DNA of 64,000 nucleotides. Source: Ophiocordyceps camponoti-saundersi (nom. inval.) (taxonomy: Eukaryota > Ascomycota > Sordariomycetes > Hypocreales > Ophiocordycipitaceae). The stretch covers positions 16,334-80,333 of the forward strand of contig PDHQ01000099.1 of the NCBI GenBank assembly GCA_003339415.1, given 5' to 3'. Position 1 is the first letter of the stretch. Every line of letters starts with the position of its first letter. The notes beneath the pieces are model-generated. The model was not told where the DNA came from. It saw nothing but the letters and a program-made list of their open reading frames with translations, and ran no database searches. Made by a program: the position numbers and the translations under genes. Shown here piece by piece: positions 12,268 through 24,137 of this stretch.

Positions 12268-15200
12268 CTGGCCTAAGGAGGAGGATGAATCGTGTCCTTG
12301 TACGACGTCCAGGGATGGGGCCTTGAAACGGGGTTTGGCGGTGATGGCCGGGAGGAGCGGAAAGTCTGTTAGTTTGGCGTGAAGCTCCTTCCCCTCTTCT
12401 TAGTGCCCTGGCCCCTTAGCAATGAAGAGATGGATGTGCGAGATAAGATGAACCCTTGCAATAAAGCCGTCGCAAAACTGCCTTGACTTGAAGCTGGATC
12501 AACGATACAGATGAAGCGAGAGATAAAGAGATACACGGAAGAAGGTCATGTCGTCGTGGGTTTGGTTGACCGGCCAGGGATTGAAACGGGCTATAGGGTA
12601 GCGCGCTCGGTACTCGGCTACGACCTTGGCCTGCATATCCCCTACCCAAAGCCCTATGAATGACGGGCTCCGGCTATGCGGCAAAGGAGTTAGGCTGAGG
12701 GAGACTAAGGCTAGAGTTAAATAGCTGATGACCAATTAAGATGACTTGCATCGATTGGGCGTCTGGAAGCGGCAGCATTAGACGAACCGGAGGCTGAAAG
12801 GGGGCTGGAGCCGCCCCTTTTATTTTGTGTTTTTCCTTTTTGAACGACGACGGGCGAGAGTTGTTGATGCCTCTAGTTGATGGGTGGGTTTATGTTAGTT
12901 GAGACGGGGATTGTTGTTGTCTTTTTGAAGCGTCTTTGTTTTGATGATGTAGTGAAGACGACGACGACGATGATGGTGATGATGATGACGATGATAACGA
13001 TCTATGCTTACATAGGTATGTGAGTATGTGAACGAGCATCACGAGCTTGCGTCTGACTTGATCATCATCACCGCCCAGTGTCAGTCAGTCAGTCTGTCTA
13101 AACTCGCTCTATCTACACTTGCTCAAGTTGGCCCCCTTTCCATTGTTGACATCTGCCGTGTGTTCGCGTTCAAACACGACCATACAATATACATACACAC
13201 CTACGCCTCTTGACATACATATCCGTACATACATATCTCTAACACGCAATATTGCATTCGCTTCCAACTAAATATCCTTGCTCCCCATGCCGCTGTGCTC
13301 ATGCCCAAAACGCCCTTTATCAACATGACGTCCGCGGATGTATGTAGACGCGGCCGTTTAAAATCCCCGCCAGGTAGTAAAAAGGAGCTGGGGATCGAAA
13401 AAAAAACAGTCAAGGAGCTGTCAAGTAGGCAAATATGCATATATATGTATATGGCTTACGCGAGGAACAGCTGTACAAAACACTACGCATGTATAAGATA
13501 TGATGGAGGTTTACAAGGCAGTGATGGATATATGTTATGTATGCGTGCCGTTTCATGACATCCAGCCTCCTCCTGACTGGATCAAAAGTAACAACCCCAT
13601 GTTTGGCCAGTATCAAAGTCTACACTGGTCATAGTAAACAAATACGAGTTCTCACAAAGACAGTTGAAGATAGCAAAAGAATAGAAGACAGCAGACATGA
13701 TGCTCGGAAGCTGAATAGACAGCAACGTGGTATCATGTGAATGCCGAACTCACGTACATACATACACACATATGTATATATACACGCATAAATGCAGTTC
13801 AGCAGGTCAGCGGCCTGACAGCCCGGCTACCTATACATCATCAATCTCATCGGTGCGGGCTGGTCTGGTGCCTGACGACAAAGTGCATGTATGTACTACA
13901 TGTACAATGCACGGCCGTCTTCCGCGGCGCCGCAACCATGTGAGCGGCCGGGGTGGGTTTCTATCGGCGTCCCGCAAGCCTCAACATGGGTACTGTGCGG
14001 TTGTCTCAACCTCCTATCCCCGGTCAAGGGAAGTCTCTGGATTCGGCAGGTCTGTGGAGTTTTTGTTCAACGTATCATACATGATGCCGTATCGAATACA
14101 TACAAGGGGGTGGAATCACACATCAAACATCGGAAAAATATGGATATTAAAACATCAAGCGTTGATTTCTTTCTGTCCTAACCTCATCTCCTTTTCCCCC
14201 CAGCTCAGCTGCCCTCTCATGATGGACTCCCAAGCGAGTGACTCGTCGATAACCCCAAGGAGCTGATTCGGGACTTTATATCATCGCCAAATTCCCTTCT
14301 ACTCTCTACCCGTCTTCCATGGTTCACGCCAAGCCTAATAAACAGCTAACGACCGAATCGGACCCGAGAAAAACAAGCACCTCTCTGTTCTGACTCGGTC
14401 CTCCCGCTGATCCGTGGCACCGTTCGTCAAGATTCAAGTCATCAACTCCAAACACTCATCTAACATCGATATTCAGACCTGAAAAACTCCATCAATGAAC
14501 TGTCCTGCGTCCCTTCTGGATCTCAGCCGTTGCCAGTTTCAACTTCGACGCTGGGCAAACTATTCATAGGTTACAAGCTGTAAGTTGTCATACTCTCTCT
14601 ACATACCTACATACCTGCATACATACATACATGCTCCGAAGTGCCCATGTATGTAGTTCTTCGGCATACATCTCCCTTCCTCCGATGCTGTTGTCCAAAT
14701 AGGCCTGTCGACAGACTTGACAACCCGGACGATGAGCACCAATAACAGCCCGTCACAGAAAGAAAAAGGAAAAAAAAAAAACCTCCATCCTTATAGACCC
14801 CCCCCCGTCAATGCCCGTCCCCTTGCTTGTGTGACCCTGCGTCTTCGTCAAGGGTGAAAATCTTACTGATGCCCAAACACCTCTAGACCGCGGCAGAGAA
14901 GCCGAGCAGTCTCTTCATCGACGCCACATCAAACCCTCAGTAATTGCTACCCATCGTCTTTCATCCTGTGCCTTCGTTGGTCTCTATCCCCCGGTGACTC
15001 CCCCCCCTCCCCCTTTCCAACTAGCCGAAAGAAACAACCCCCTAAAGGTAACAAAGGGGGGAGGCAAGGCAAAATCGACACTCCTTTGACAACAACAAGT
15101 CGTTACCACCTACTCAGCTGCCACTGGAAAAAACCTGCCAATCGAAGACCACCGTCATATCTGGATGCTCCTCCAGAATCTTCCTCCTCCTCCACCCTCC

Positions 15201-15518
15201 TCCCTCCCCCTTCTCTCCTCCCCCCCCTCTCCTTGCGATAGTGGCCAGTCGCAAAGGACTTATTCACATCTATCCCACCCCGTCATCGCCGTAAGCAACC
15301 TCTGTCATTGGCCCGAGGGAATTTCTGTTTTTCCCTTCGGTCGAGCATTGCGAGAGGCTCGGCAAAAGTCTGCAGCTTAATCCGAAACATCTCATCAGCG
15401 GCACGACAGGGCCACCAGTAGCTGTTGGGCTGCATCATCGCATATCCCTTCCCTTTCCCACCCCCTTCTTTGATCCTCTGACCGTCTATTCTCCGTGCTG
15501 TATGTTGTCCGTGTCGGA
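12268..15518. other. 3.2 kb gene-free stretch upstream of the Zn2Cys6 gene
   Basis: No convincing protein gene. The start of the mARC-like gene lies at the left edge. The middle holds low-complexity DNA: a GAC/GAT triplet run at about 12958-13000 and ATAC/TATG micro-repeats at 13195-13240, 13436-13455, 13750-13790 and 14600-14640. The right third is pyrimidine-rich, with C and CT runs around 15000-15250, as in long fungal 5' leaders. A long regulatory region or an untranslated RNA for the transcription factor gene is possible but cannot be shown from sequence alone. Confidence 0.6.
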
Positions 15519-17813
15519 ATGGACGGCCACTTCGCCTCGGCACCACCCCAGGAGTCGGGCTCGTCTGTAGGTATGGGCTTCTCCGTGCCTGGTATGCGTG
15601 GTGATGCCACTGCCGCTTTTCACCGGTCTGTATTCGTCAGTGACCCCAGGAATTCGAATGGTCGCAGGAAGCTGGTGTCCGCTTTCGAGAACGGCACGGA
15701 CATGGTCAAGTATCGCAGAACAAGGTCTGGCTGCTTCACCTGCAGGGGCAGGCGTGTCAAGGTCAGTGGTAGTCGAGGCAGGGGTTTTATCTCCCCCTCC
15801 CCCCTGGAGAGCTGCTGCTAACTCGCCTCCCCCATATTTAGTGCGACGAGACACATCCCGTATGCGAGCGTAAGATGGCTACAGCTCTCCAAGCCCCCTC
15901 TGCCCCCCTTTCCCCTCCCCCCCCCCTGGTCTCCCGTTAACTCATACCAGGGTGTAAGAAGGGCAACCGCAGCTGCGTCTACCCCGACCCTCCAACCTTA
16001 AAGGGGCCTTTGAACCAGAAAAAGACCAAGGATGCAGTTGTTGTAGCCCATCAGTTCCCTCACAACACTTCCGTGACAGACGAGGTCGAGCCAGAGACAA
16101 GACTACAAGGCCATCAGTTTGAGGAAGAGCCTCCAGACAAAGACCTACTTTCGAAGGCATCGGTGACATGCTCCAACGGAACAACGCTCACTGCTAGCCG
16201 TGAAAAGCCAGAGACGACGAGGAAGCTGCCAACTATGGCTGCAAGGGCCGTGAAAACCAAAACCGTCCTTCTTCGACCTGAGTGGGCGCATCTGCCTCTA
16301 GACTTTCAACACCATCTCGCCTACTTCGTCAGCAACATCACAAATCATCACTACAGCATAGCAAACGACGGAGATGACTTCTTCAGTATCATCCTGCCCA
16401 GCATGGCAGTCCAGCACGATCCCCTGCTCCACGCCGTAGTGGGCTTCTCTGCTTACCATGCCACGTTACAAAAGCCGGATGGACAGCTGCAGGACTTCTT
16501 GAGATACTACAATGGGGGTGTGACTCGCCTGCTCGAGTGTCTACAACGCAAAGAAGCCAACAACGTGCCCGTGTTAGTCACAATTCTGCAGTTGGCTACG
16601 ATGGAGGTGAGCCCCCCCCCCCTTCCCTTTTCTTGTTGGCGTTGAGCTGAGATACACCGTACGTAACAACACCCGTCTTAACTGCTACCAGGAGTTTCTA
16701 GGCGACTGGGTCAACTTGATGAGGCATCAAAAGGCCGCTCTCGAAATCATTACGCACATATTCGAGCCGGCCACTGTCATGGATACGGCCGTGGGGAGGA
16801 TGTGTCTCAACTGGTACAGTCGATATGACAACTACGTTGCCATCATGGGTGGTTTCCCTACCGGCTTGTCTCGAGAATGGTTCCAAGTTACCACCAAGTA
16901 TTGCCAGTCTCAAGCTGAGAAGCAACCGGACGATCTGCGTTGGAAGATAGACCACCGTTCGGCTCGCCTGAGGCTCATCACTTTCGACATGTCGATGCTC
17001 TACGCTCAAGGGAGTCGCGGACAACTACCCCCTGAAGCCTTTACCCGAGAGCACACGAGATTGACGCAGGAACTGCACCAGTGGAAGAGCAGCTGGTATC
17101 AGTCCCTGTTAGACCCGACTTACCTTGTCACGGACCTCTCGTACCGAAAGGAACCCAGCCCAGACGACATCGTCGATGCCTACAAATTTGGAACCCTCTT
17201 CTATCCGCCGCTTTTCACCACCACGCTCATCACCGCCGAATGGCACTCCATAGTCATCATGCATCTGTCCCAGGCAGCAAAGACGCCACCTCCTCCCCTG
17301 CTCGCCGAGGTCAGGGAACACGCCTACGCGGCCTGTCAGTACTTCGAGGCCGTCGAGCGCTGGCCGGATCGTCCGCTCGGGGCCCTGGTCTCGCTGCAGC
17401 CGTGCATCTCCATCGCCGCCCTCTTCCTCCCGCACGACGGGAAGCATCAGATGTGGCTCCGTCGCAAATTCGCCCTGCTCGATACTCTGGGGTGCGTTCT
17501 TGTTTCTCCTGATGAGTCGTCAAAACGTCGTTTCCGACTGACTGTCGGCCTCAGTTTCATCCACCCAACCACCCGTCGCCTGAAAATGGCTCGCCTGTTT
17601 CGCGATCCCTCCTGCTCGCGCTGGTGGCTCCCCAACGACGAGGGCTTGACACCTGTGCTGCAAAGCATTCGCGCCTTTGCTGACGAACGGAATGCCGCTG
17701 CCGTTGATGATCAACTGGATAACATTCGTGAAGTGAGGCATCTGTTTGTCAAGTTGAGCCTGGCAGAGGACGAGGAGGAGGCCAGGACCAAGAGCGACCT
17801 GGCTCGACGATGA
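15519..17813 (+). CDS. Zn2Cys6 fungal transcription factor
   Basis: Nuclear DNA-binding regulator of the Gal4-type zinc cluster family; target genes unknown. Exons are 15519-15761, 15842-15869, 15951-16606, 16692-17491 and 17555-17813, giving 661 residues. The zinc cluster is CX2CX6CX6CX2CX6C with Cys at residues 72, 75, 82, 89, 92 and 99. It is assembled from three exons, including a 28-nt exon that encodes the fourth Cys. The rest is the alpha-helical fungal-specific regulatory domain. The last intron (63 nt, GTGCGT donor) is in frame and has no stop; removing it restores the common GFIHPTTRRLKMARLF segment. The ATG at 15519 is used, but the downstream MVKYRRTRSG (residue 62) is a plausible shorter start. 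There is no biosynthetic cluster beside it. Confidence 0.88.
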
Positions 17814-18105
17814 ACACCGACGAATGAATTGTCGACAAAAGCAGCTCAGCCTCTAGCCTCGCTGTAGTATCTAGCAGTCGCGGGTGAACAGATTGGATTG
17901 ACCGCGTATCACGCCAGAAGGAGGGACCCCTGTTGGCAATGTATGAATGACTCCTTTTCATTACGCTATCGAGTTTGAAGCTGTGTGCGTGCTGGACGCT
18001 TCGGCTTCGATTAATGCTGTGGTTGTCCTATCGACTTCCATCGGGTTCATCAATGGTGACGTTGCTCCGAGGGGGTTAATGGTACAATGGTCAAAACTAG
18101 CTGAT

Positions 18106-19545
18106 CTATGGCTCAGTGACCGGCGCCTCCAAAGTCTTTTCGGGTGCTTCGCCGCCCTCTTCTTGAGACCCTCGATCCACTGCCGCTACCGAATGAGATG
18201 ATGGCTGCGATGCTGATGGCTGCGATGCTGATCCTGACTCTGCTCCAGACGAACCGTCTTCCGATTTCGGTTCTAATGAGGCACCAGCCGGCTCGTCCGC
18301 TTCTGCGTCTGCCACGACGGTGTCCATCTGAGTGACTTGTGTTGCAGTCGAGTCGTTGAAGTCCTGCGCGCCGATAAGCTCGGACTGCTCGACGATAACG
18401 GGAACCTCAGCTACTTCGGGTTCAAGGTCGTCTCCCTGAAGCTGATCCGATAGGTGTAGGTCTCGCATCCTGTTGGAGGCCGTATCCGCGTCCTCTTCGT
18501 CCGTCTCAATCACCGTAGTCACTGCACTTCCGGTGGAAGGGCTGCTCCGAATATGTCTTCGAGTATTGGTACGGCCAACAGAGTGCAAGCCGTCGTCATC
18601 ATCTAAGCCACGCTGCTGCGATGGCGGCTTCAGAATTGTTGGCGTGGGCCTTTCCAGCTCGGGCTCGGAAGCAGGAGCCTCAATCCCCTCTGCCTCTGGC
18701 GGAAGTTTATAATTCTCGGCAGGCAGCAGGTCATACAGATCGCAGACAGTCTTGAAGAAGACGTAAAGTCCCGTTTGTCCCTCAACATTCCAGAAGACGC
18801 TGCGGTGCTGGAACCAGGCGTGGGCAAATATCCTATGTAATCTCCTGAACACGTTGACTAGGTTTTTGAGGCCCACGTTTTTGCTGTGGGCGTCACTGAG
18901 CGCGACGAATCGGCTAGGGAAGATCTTTTGGTCGGACACCACGTTGGCCGCCCAGTCGAGAGTGTGACAACAATAGTCAATGGCGCAGCAGCTCTTGGGC
19001 TGCTCATGGACGGCGCACAGGAACTGCCACTCGGATGCTCGCATTTCGGGGCACGTGTCGGCGCTACACGGCGGTGTGTCGAACAGGAAGCCGACGATGA
19101 GAGAATTGCACTGTGCGATGAGGAAGCGGCAGAGCTCGTAGAGCCACAGTGTACGGTCGATTCCCGGTGGAGGTTGAGCCAGTTGAAGGGCCAGTTCACG
19201 GTTGAGGGCCTGTGTGGCCAAGCCGGTGTGGTGATAGTGCAATGCTGCAAGATGCTCTTGAAGCTGAAAGGCGGAATCGAGCTGAAGGCGGCATTAGCCT
19301 AGCGGCTAGCACGAGGAGCTTAACCTTGCCTCGCTCAGTGGTACAAGCGGCGGCCCTGCTGCCATGTCGGCTGCCTTGGTACCGGGATGAATGCGTCGCC
19401 TGGAATGAGCTTCGATGATTGACTGCTCCATCTGCATGGCCTGCGGGCTGACCGTCGCGGTGCCGGAAGGGGATTTGGGGCCGATCTGGATTTCGGCCGG
19501 CGGCGGCGGACTGGGCAGCCGAGGTGAGCTCGGAGCCATGGCCAT
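18106..19545 (-). CDS. mob3: MOB3/phocein-like STRIPAK subunit
   Basis: Mob-family zinc-binding adaptor of the phocein branch. In Sordaria and Neurospora the orthologue (MOB3) belongs to the STRIPAK complex that controls hyphal fusion and fruiting-body development. Exons are 19545-19330 and 19281-18106, giving 463 residues. The Mob core runs from about residue 70 to 260 and contains SELDSAFQLQEHL, the Cys-rich CSADTCPEM, CCAIDYCCHTLDWA, and IFAHAWFQHR with the zinc-ligand histidines. The last 200 residues are a low-complexity acidic and Ser-rich tail absent from animal phocein. The only intron has a GC donor (GAG/GCAAGG); splicing there gives the phase that joins SE to LDSAF as in homologues. 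The ATG that gives MAMAPSSPRL is the first true ATG. Confidence 0.88.
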
Positions 19546-19951
19546 GAAGAAGCTTTGAGGATGCAGCACTTGACCTGCTGGAGCTGGTGAAGCTGAGGCA
19601 AGCTGAGGCCGTTGGCGGGCGAGAGGGGAAGTCGGCGCTTTCGCTTTAGCTTATGTAACAGCTGATTAGATTGGCTTATTTGGGGGCCATTAGCCATCTC
19701 AGGGTTCTCCCATGTTATGATGCTCATGCCTGCACGTGACAGAGCACAGCGAAAAGGTTAAAGTCACCTACCAGTGTCTGGCTCCATCAACCACTACGTC
19801 TTCACTTTATCCCTCATTAACCAGTGCAACCTGCAGGATAACTTATACGCTTCACGCAAACGTACGTATACAGAAGTCGATGCTCATGCAGGCTCCTACG
19901 ACGACTGGCTGGCCCTGATACTACGACTATTGGCAATTAACCGCTTTCCGC
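19546..19951. promoter_or_regulatory. Divergent promoter of MOB3 and ZNG1
   Basis: 406 bp between two start codons on opposite strands. It must hold both promoters. No recognisable TATA box or factor site stands out. Confidence 0.55.
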
Positions 19952-21342
19952 ATGGAGGTCGACGAGGATGCCCCTCCGGAACTGGTGGACACCGCCGGGG
20001 AGCTTCATGACGATCTGTCTGTAAAAGTACCGATTACCATCGTGACTGGTGCGTTCAAAAACTCCGATATGGAGAAGACAGGTAATTAATGCGAGGTAAC
20101 GAGGCTCACAATAATGGCTTAGGTTACCTCGGCGCAGGCAAGACCACCCTGTTGAATTATATTCTTACAGCTCGGCATGGGAAGAAAATAGCCGTCATCA
20201 TGAATGGTTGGAAAGCACAAGTCTGAACTACACATGTTCTCACTGACTTCGAGGCAGAATTTGGGGACTGTGAGTGAAAACGACTACCTGTGCCGGGGAA
20301 GAGTCTTAACTGTGATGCAGCGCTGGATATTGAAAAGTCCCTGACTGTCAACAAAGGCGGAGAAAGGTTCGAGGAATGGTTGGAGGTCGGCAACGGCTGC
20401 ATATGCTGCTCTGTAAAGTTTGTCTGCCTCGAAGCATGAAGCTGCTGACTCCCACTAAAGTCCGTTCAGGGATACCGGAGTCAACGCCATCGAGTCACTC
20501 ATGAATAAAAAGGGTGCATTCGACTACATTCTGCTTGAGACAACCGGTCTTGCTGATCCGGGAAATATTGCGCCGCTTTTTTGGGTGGATGACGGCCTGG
20601 GCAGCACGATATACCTAGACGGAATCGTGACCTTGGTTGACGCCAGGAATATCCTGCGCAGCCTCGAAGATGCGGATGGCAAGGTGGATGAGCACGACGA
20701 TAAAGGTCCGCTGATGACGACGGCACACCTGCAGATTTCCCACGCGGATGTCGTTGTCATCAACAAATCTGATCTGGTCAACGACGAGGAGCTGCAGCGC
20801 GTCACAGAACGAGTTCAATCCATCAACGGGTTGGCCAGATTGCATGTTACAGAGAGAAGCGTAGTCCCGCAACTGGAAGGCTTCCTGCTGGATTTGCATG
20901 CTTATGACGACTTCAAGGAGAGTGAGTTCGGGGCCAAGGGACACAGCCATTTAGACCCGGTATGTTGAGACGCTTTTGTCACTCACTGGATCGGGTTTAC
21001 TGATGATAGCAGGCAATCTCGACAATTTGTGTTCCGGTTCCTCGGCTGCAGCAGCGTCAACTGAGCCTTGTCGATGCGTGGCTGCGAGAACTTCTATGGG
21101 AGAATAGGGTGCCGGGTAAACAAGCAGCGGGGGATTTCGAGATCCACCGCTCCAAGGGTCGTATCGTGCTGGAATCTGGGGAGGCAAGGATGCTACAGGG
21201 CGTCAGGGAGGTGTTTGAGCTCACGGAGCCACCAGACGGCGGGGAGTCGCAGCCTGCCGAGGGAAAGATGATTTTCATCGGAAGGCGGTTGACAGAAGCG
21301 GGCCTCGGGGAAAGTTTCAGGAGGGCAATCCATGGCAATTGA
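19952..21342 (+). CDS. zng1: ZNG1-type zinc chaperone GTPase (COG0523/CobW family)
   Basis: GTPase that delivers zinc to methionine aminopeptidase 1 in animals and yeast. Exons are 19952-20048, 20123-20206, 20258-20269, 20321-20417, 20470-20959 and 21013-21342, giving 369 residues. Exon 3 is only 12 nt and supplies the EFGD of the conserved NEFGDSLDIEKS block. Motifs: P-loop [10 protein letters not shown] (split by intron 1), metal-binding CICC in [20 protein letters not shown], and the guanine motif NKSD. The C-terminal CobW_C domain follows HLDP. The protein aligns end to end with human ZNG1. The N-terminal CPELV motif, which in ZNG1 docks on the METAP1 zinc finger, reads PPELV here. The start ATG gives a short acidic leader before that motif, as in homologues. 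Confidence 0.92.
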
Positions 21343-21713
21343 AAAGCTTGGCAAGACGGGTGAAATCGAGATAGGCAGCGAGGGAAGCAATCTCAGTCAA
21401 GGTCATAACCGTTAAACAGTACGTAGTGTGCAAATAGCTTTGACAGCCTTGTCCGGCTTCGCAGACAGAAACGGGCCTGTGATTGGCCAGCGCGCCAGGC
21501 TCGGCACGGACCCACTAGAATCCTGCCAAGTGCCCGGCAAGTGTTAAGCCTCATTTAGCCTTCCCTCGACGACTCGACGAAAGGTTCGAATATCGCCATC
21601 GACGACGTCAAACCCGACTCAGAAGAAGCTTCGTTCCGTGCACTCGTCCTTTGGCAAAGACATACGAATCATCGGCGTGCTCTGTCTTTCAGCTCGCGCC
21701 ATTGAGAATCATC
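21343..21713. other. Intergenic: ZNG1 3' flank and NOT2 promoter
   Basis: 371 bp between co-oriented genes. Nothing beyond the expected terminator and promoter is visible. Confidence 0.5.
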
Positions 21714-24137
21714 ATGAATCGGCAAGGTAGGACAAGCCTTGAACCCTTCTTCCCCTTAACCCTTTGGTTCCCTTGCCAGCCCTCTCAGCCTTGGGCACTT
21801 GTCGCTCTCAACGGCAGAGTCGAACGAGTCGAAGATCTTTGCGAAAATCGAACGGACTCAGTGCCTGGAAGGGGCCGCGGCGGAACCGCGACGGCGCCTA
21901 CACCACGATGCTAGGATTGCGATGTGGCGATGGACGACACTTCCATGACCCCGAAGGCTCTGGAAAGCATCGATACCGACGACAAAAATCCTCTGCTTGG
22001 TTCCTCCTGGTCCCCAATCTCCGTTTATAGCTCGTGTTGATCATGATGCGGGACTGACGAAAGATTCTTAGCAGTGCCGCAGACGCTACGAGGCATGCCG
22101 GGCAACTTCGCAGGCCAACCACAGCCTCAGCAGCAAGGACGACCGGTGTCAAACCGGCTTCCCAACGGAAAAATAGGTTCGAATTTTCCCGACTGACCTT
22201 GGATCGATCGATGTGGCTGACGAGTGTAATTGAGCAGCCAACAACGCATCAAGCTGGACGTTTGGCGGCGGCCTTCCCATGGGAGGTGCCGGCTTCCCAA
22301 ATCAAGCGCACCAGTTAGGAGGAAACCTTAGCTTTGCTCAAAGTTTGACGGGGTCGCAACCTGCCACGCCGTTGGATTTATCGTACGTACCTACTTGCGA
22401 ATCCCCCCCCTGCTCGTTGCCATCCCCTTTCCCGCCGCTGTGAATATCGAGCCCGTTATCCGCTGCCACTTATATTGCGCCACCGTCTCTCCTGCTGTGG
22501 ATCGGGCTGCGGCAGCCTTACAGAGATAAATACCTACCTACCTGCCTACCTCCTAGCTGGTCGCGTTTCCACTAAGAGATTCTGACGTGACTCGTTATTC
22601 CTCCCATCCGCACGAGGCTCCTGCTCCCACCTCCTGACTTAACCCCATTCATCAAATTCTGTACAGCTCTGACGCTAAATGCCTTCCTCCCTACAGAGAT
22701 TTTCCTTCTTTGGCAACCAACTCGCAACTCAACACTGCCGGGCAAGCCTCGATGTGGTCAGCTACGGGCTCGCGAAATCCCAACGGTCCCGTTCAGCGCA
22801 GCCAGTCGATCCCGGTCACCACCCCGTCGTCAGGGCAAGACGACCTTTTTAACCCCGCACCTTCTCGGGTGCCGCCCAACCAAGGTTCGTTTCTCAGCAC
22901 CAAAAAGGGCCTGCCCTCCGTCTCTCGTGGCCAGCAGGGCAGCGTTGACGACCCGAGCAAAGCTGCCAACGGTTACCTCCGATCCGAACGTGGTGCCAAC
23001 GCCATGTCGCTAGGTTTCGTGCCTCAAAACACCAGTCCGGCTCACGCACAGGCACACAAGGGCAACGGTCTGCTGAATGCCCTGTCCGCCAATAGTCGAG
23101 CCAATGAGGCGCGGTCGCCGCCTGGAGGAGGTGCGTCAGGTAGGTGTCCCCCTCTCCGATGATGCGTCTTTGTGCCTATTGACCTCGGCCAGGAGCAACA
23201 CGGGCGCCGGACGCCAAAAGACCTGATGACATGAGGCAGAAGGCACCCGCGTTCCGTGACGACGGCTTCGGAAAGGCCTCTGCAAGCGACGGACCGATGC
23301 CGACAGCCGCTGCAAGAAGCCAGTTAGGCGCCATCGGGAACGACGGCTCGGTGGGAAAGTTCAAGGATGACAAGGCAAGTCAACATCCTGAGGCTGTCGA
23401 CCCTCTAGCGGGAATGGCGGCGGTGGACAAATGGGGCATCAAGGGCCTTCGAACTCTGATGAACAACTATCCCGACTTTCATGCGATGGTGGTGGGTATG
23501 GATCCGAACACGTTGGGGTTGGACTTGAGTTCACAGGAGTGAGTCTCTACTCGTCCTCTTCTTCTCCAGACGGTCATCTTTTTACAGTGACTGACGGAAA
23601 CCAGTCTCATTTCTCCACAAATCTACTCACTCTTCGACGAGCAGCCTCCAAGACCGACAGTAAACTCGGGCAAGTTTCGGCTGCCTGACTGCTATAGCGT
23701 CACCAACGTGCAGCCGATCGAGAGCAAGATTCAGAACTTCAATGAAGAAACTCTCTTCTGGCTCTTTTACAGCTGTCCGGCGGACGTCAAGCAGCAAATG
23801 GCGGCGGTAGAGCTGTAGGTGTTACCTTGACTTTGCTCTCCCTCCAAGGCGTCCTTCATTGACTCTTTGGCAGGCATTCTCGAAACTGGCGGTGGCACAA
23901 GAAGCTGCAGATTTGGCTTACCAAGGACGAGCACATGAACCCCCAAATTCTGAGCCCCAATCACGAGCGAGGCTACTATATCGTATGGGATGCCAACAAC
24001 TGGCGAAAAGACCGAGTAAGTGATGAATGTCCCGCCGCGACAGGACAAGGACTGACTAAAAGGGGCTCCAGAGAGAGTTTACGCTGCACTACGGGGACCT
24101 GGATACGACATTGACGGGAGTTCCGTCATTAACGTAG
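21714..24137 (+). CDS. not2: CCR4-NOT complex subunit NOT2 (CDC36)
   Basis: Core scaffold subunit of the CCR4-NOT deadenylase and transcription complex. Eight exons: 21714-21726, 22072-22176, 22238-22382, 22697-23139, 23193-23538, 23605-23814, 23874-24015 and 24072-24137, giving 489 residues. The C-terminal NOT2/3/5 domain runs from about residue 300 (VDKWGIKGLRTLMNNYPDFHAMV) to the end, with IYSLFDEQPPRP and WLTKDEHMNPQILSPNHERG. The N-terminal half is Ser, Asn and Gln rich and carries the conserved LDLSDFPSL segment, produced only when intron 3 is removed. Exon 1 is 13 nt, and the first two introns are long for this window (345 and 61 nt). The intron 1 acceptor is a TAGCAG tandem, so residue A5 may be present or absent. 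Length fits fungal NOT2. Confidence 0.92.

Noticed and set aside
13727..14266. 179-codon open frame in the 3.2 kb gene-free region
   Set aside because: Starts within TATG/ATAC micro-repeats, has no domain, no splice context and a random-like composition.
15519..17813. Pathway-specific regulator of a secondary metabolite cluster
   Set aside because: The flanking genes are SMC2, an mARC-like protein, MOB3 and ZNG1, with no synthase, transporter or tailoring enzyme nearby.
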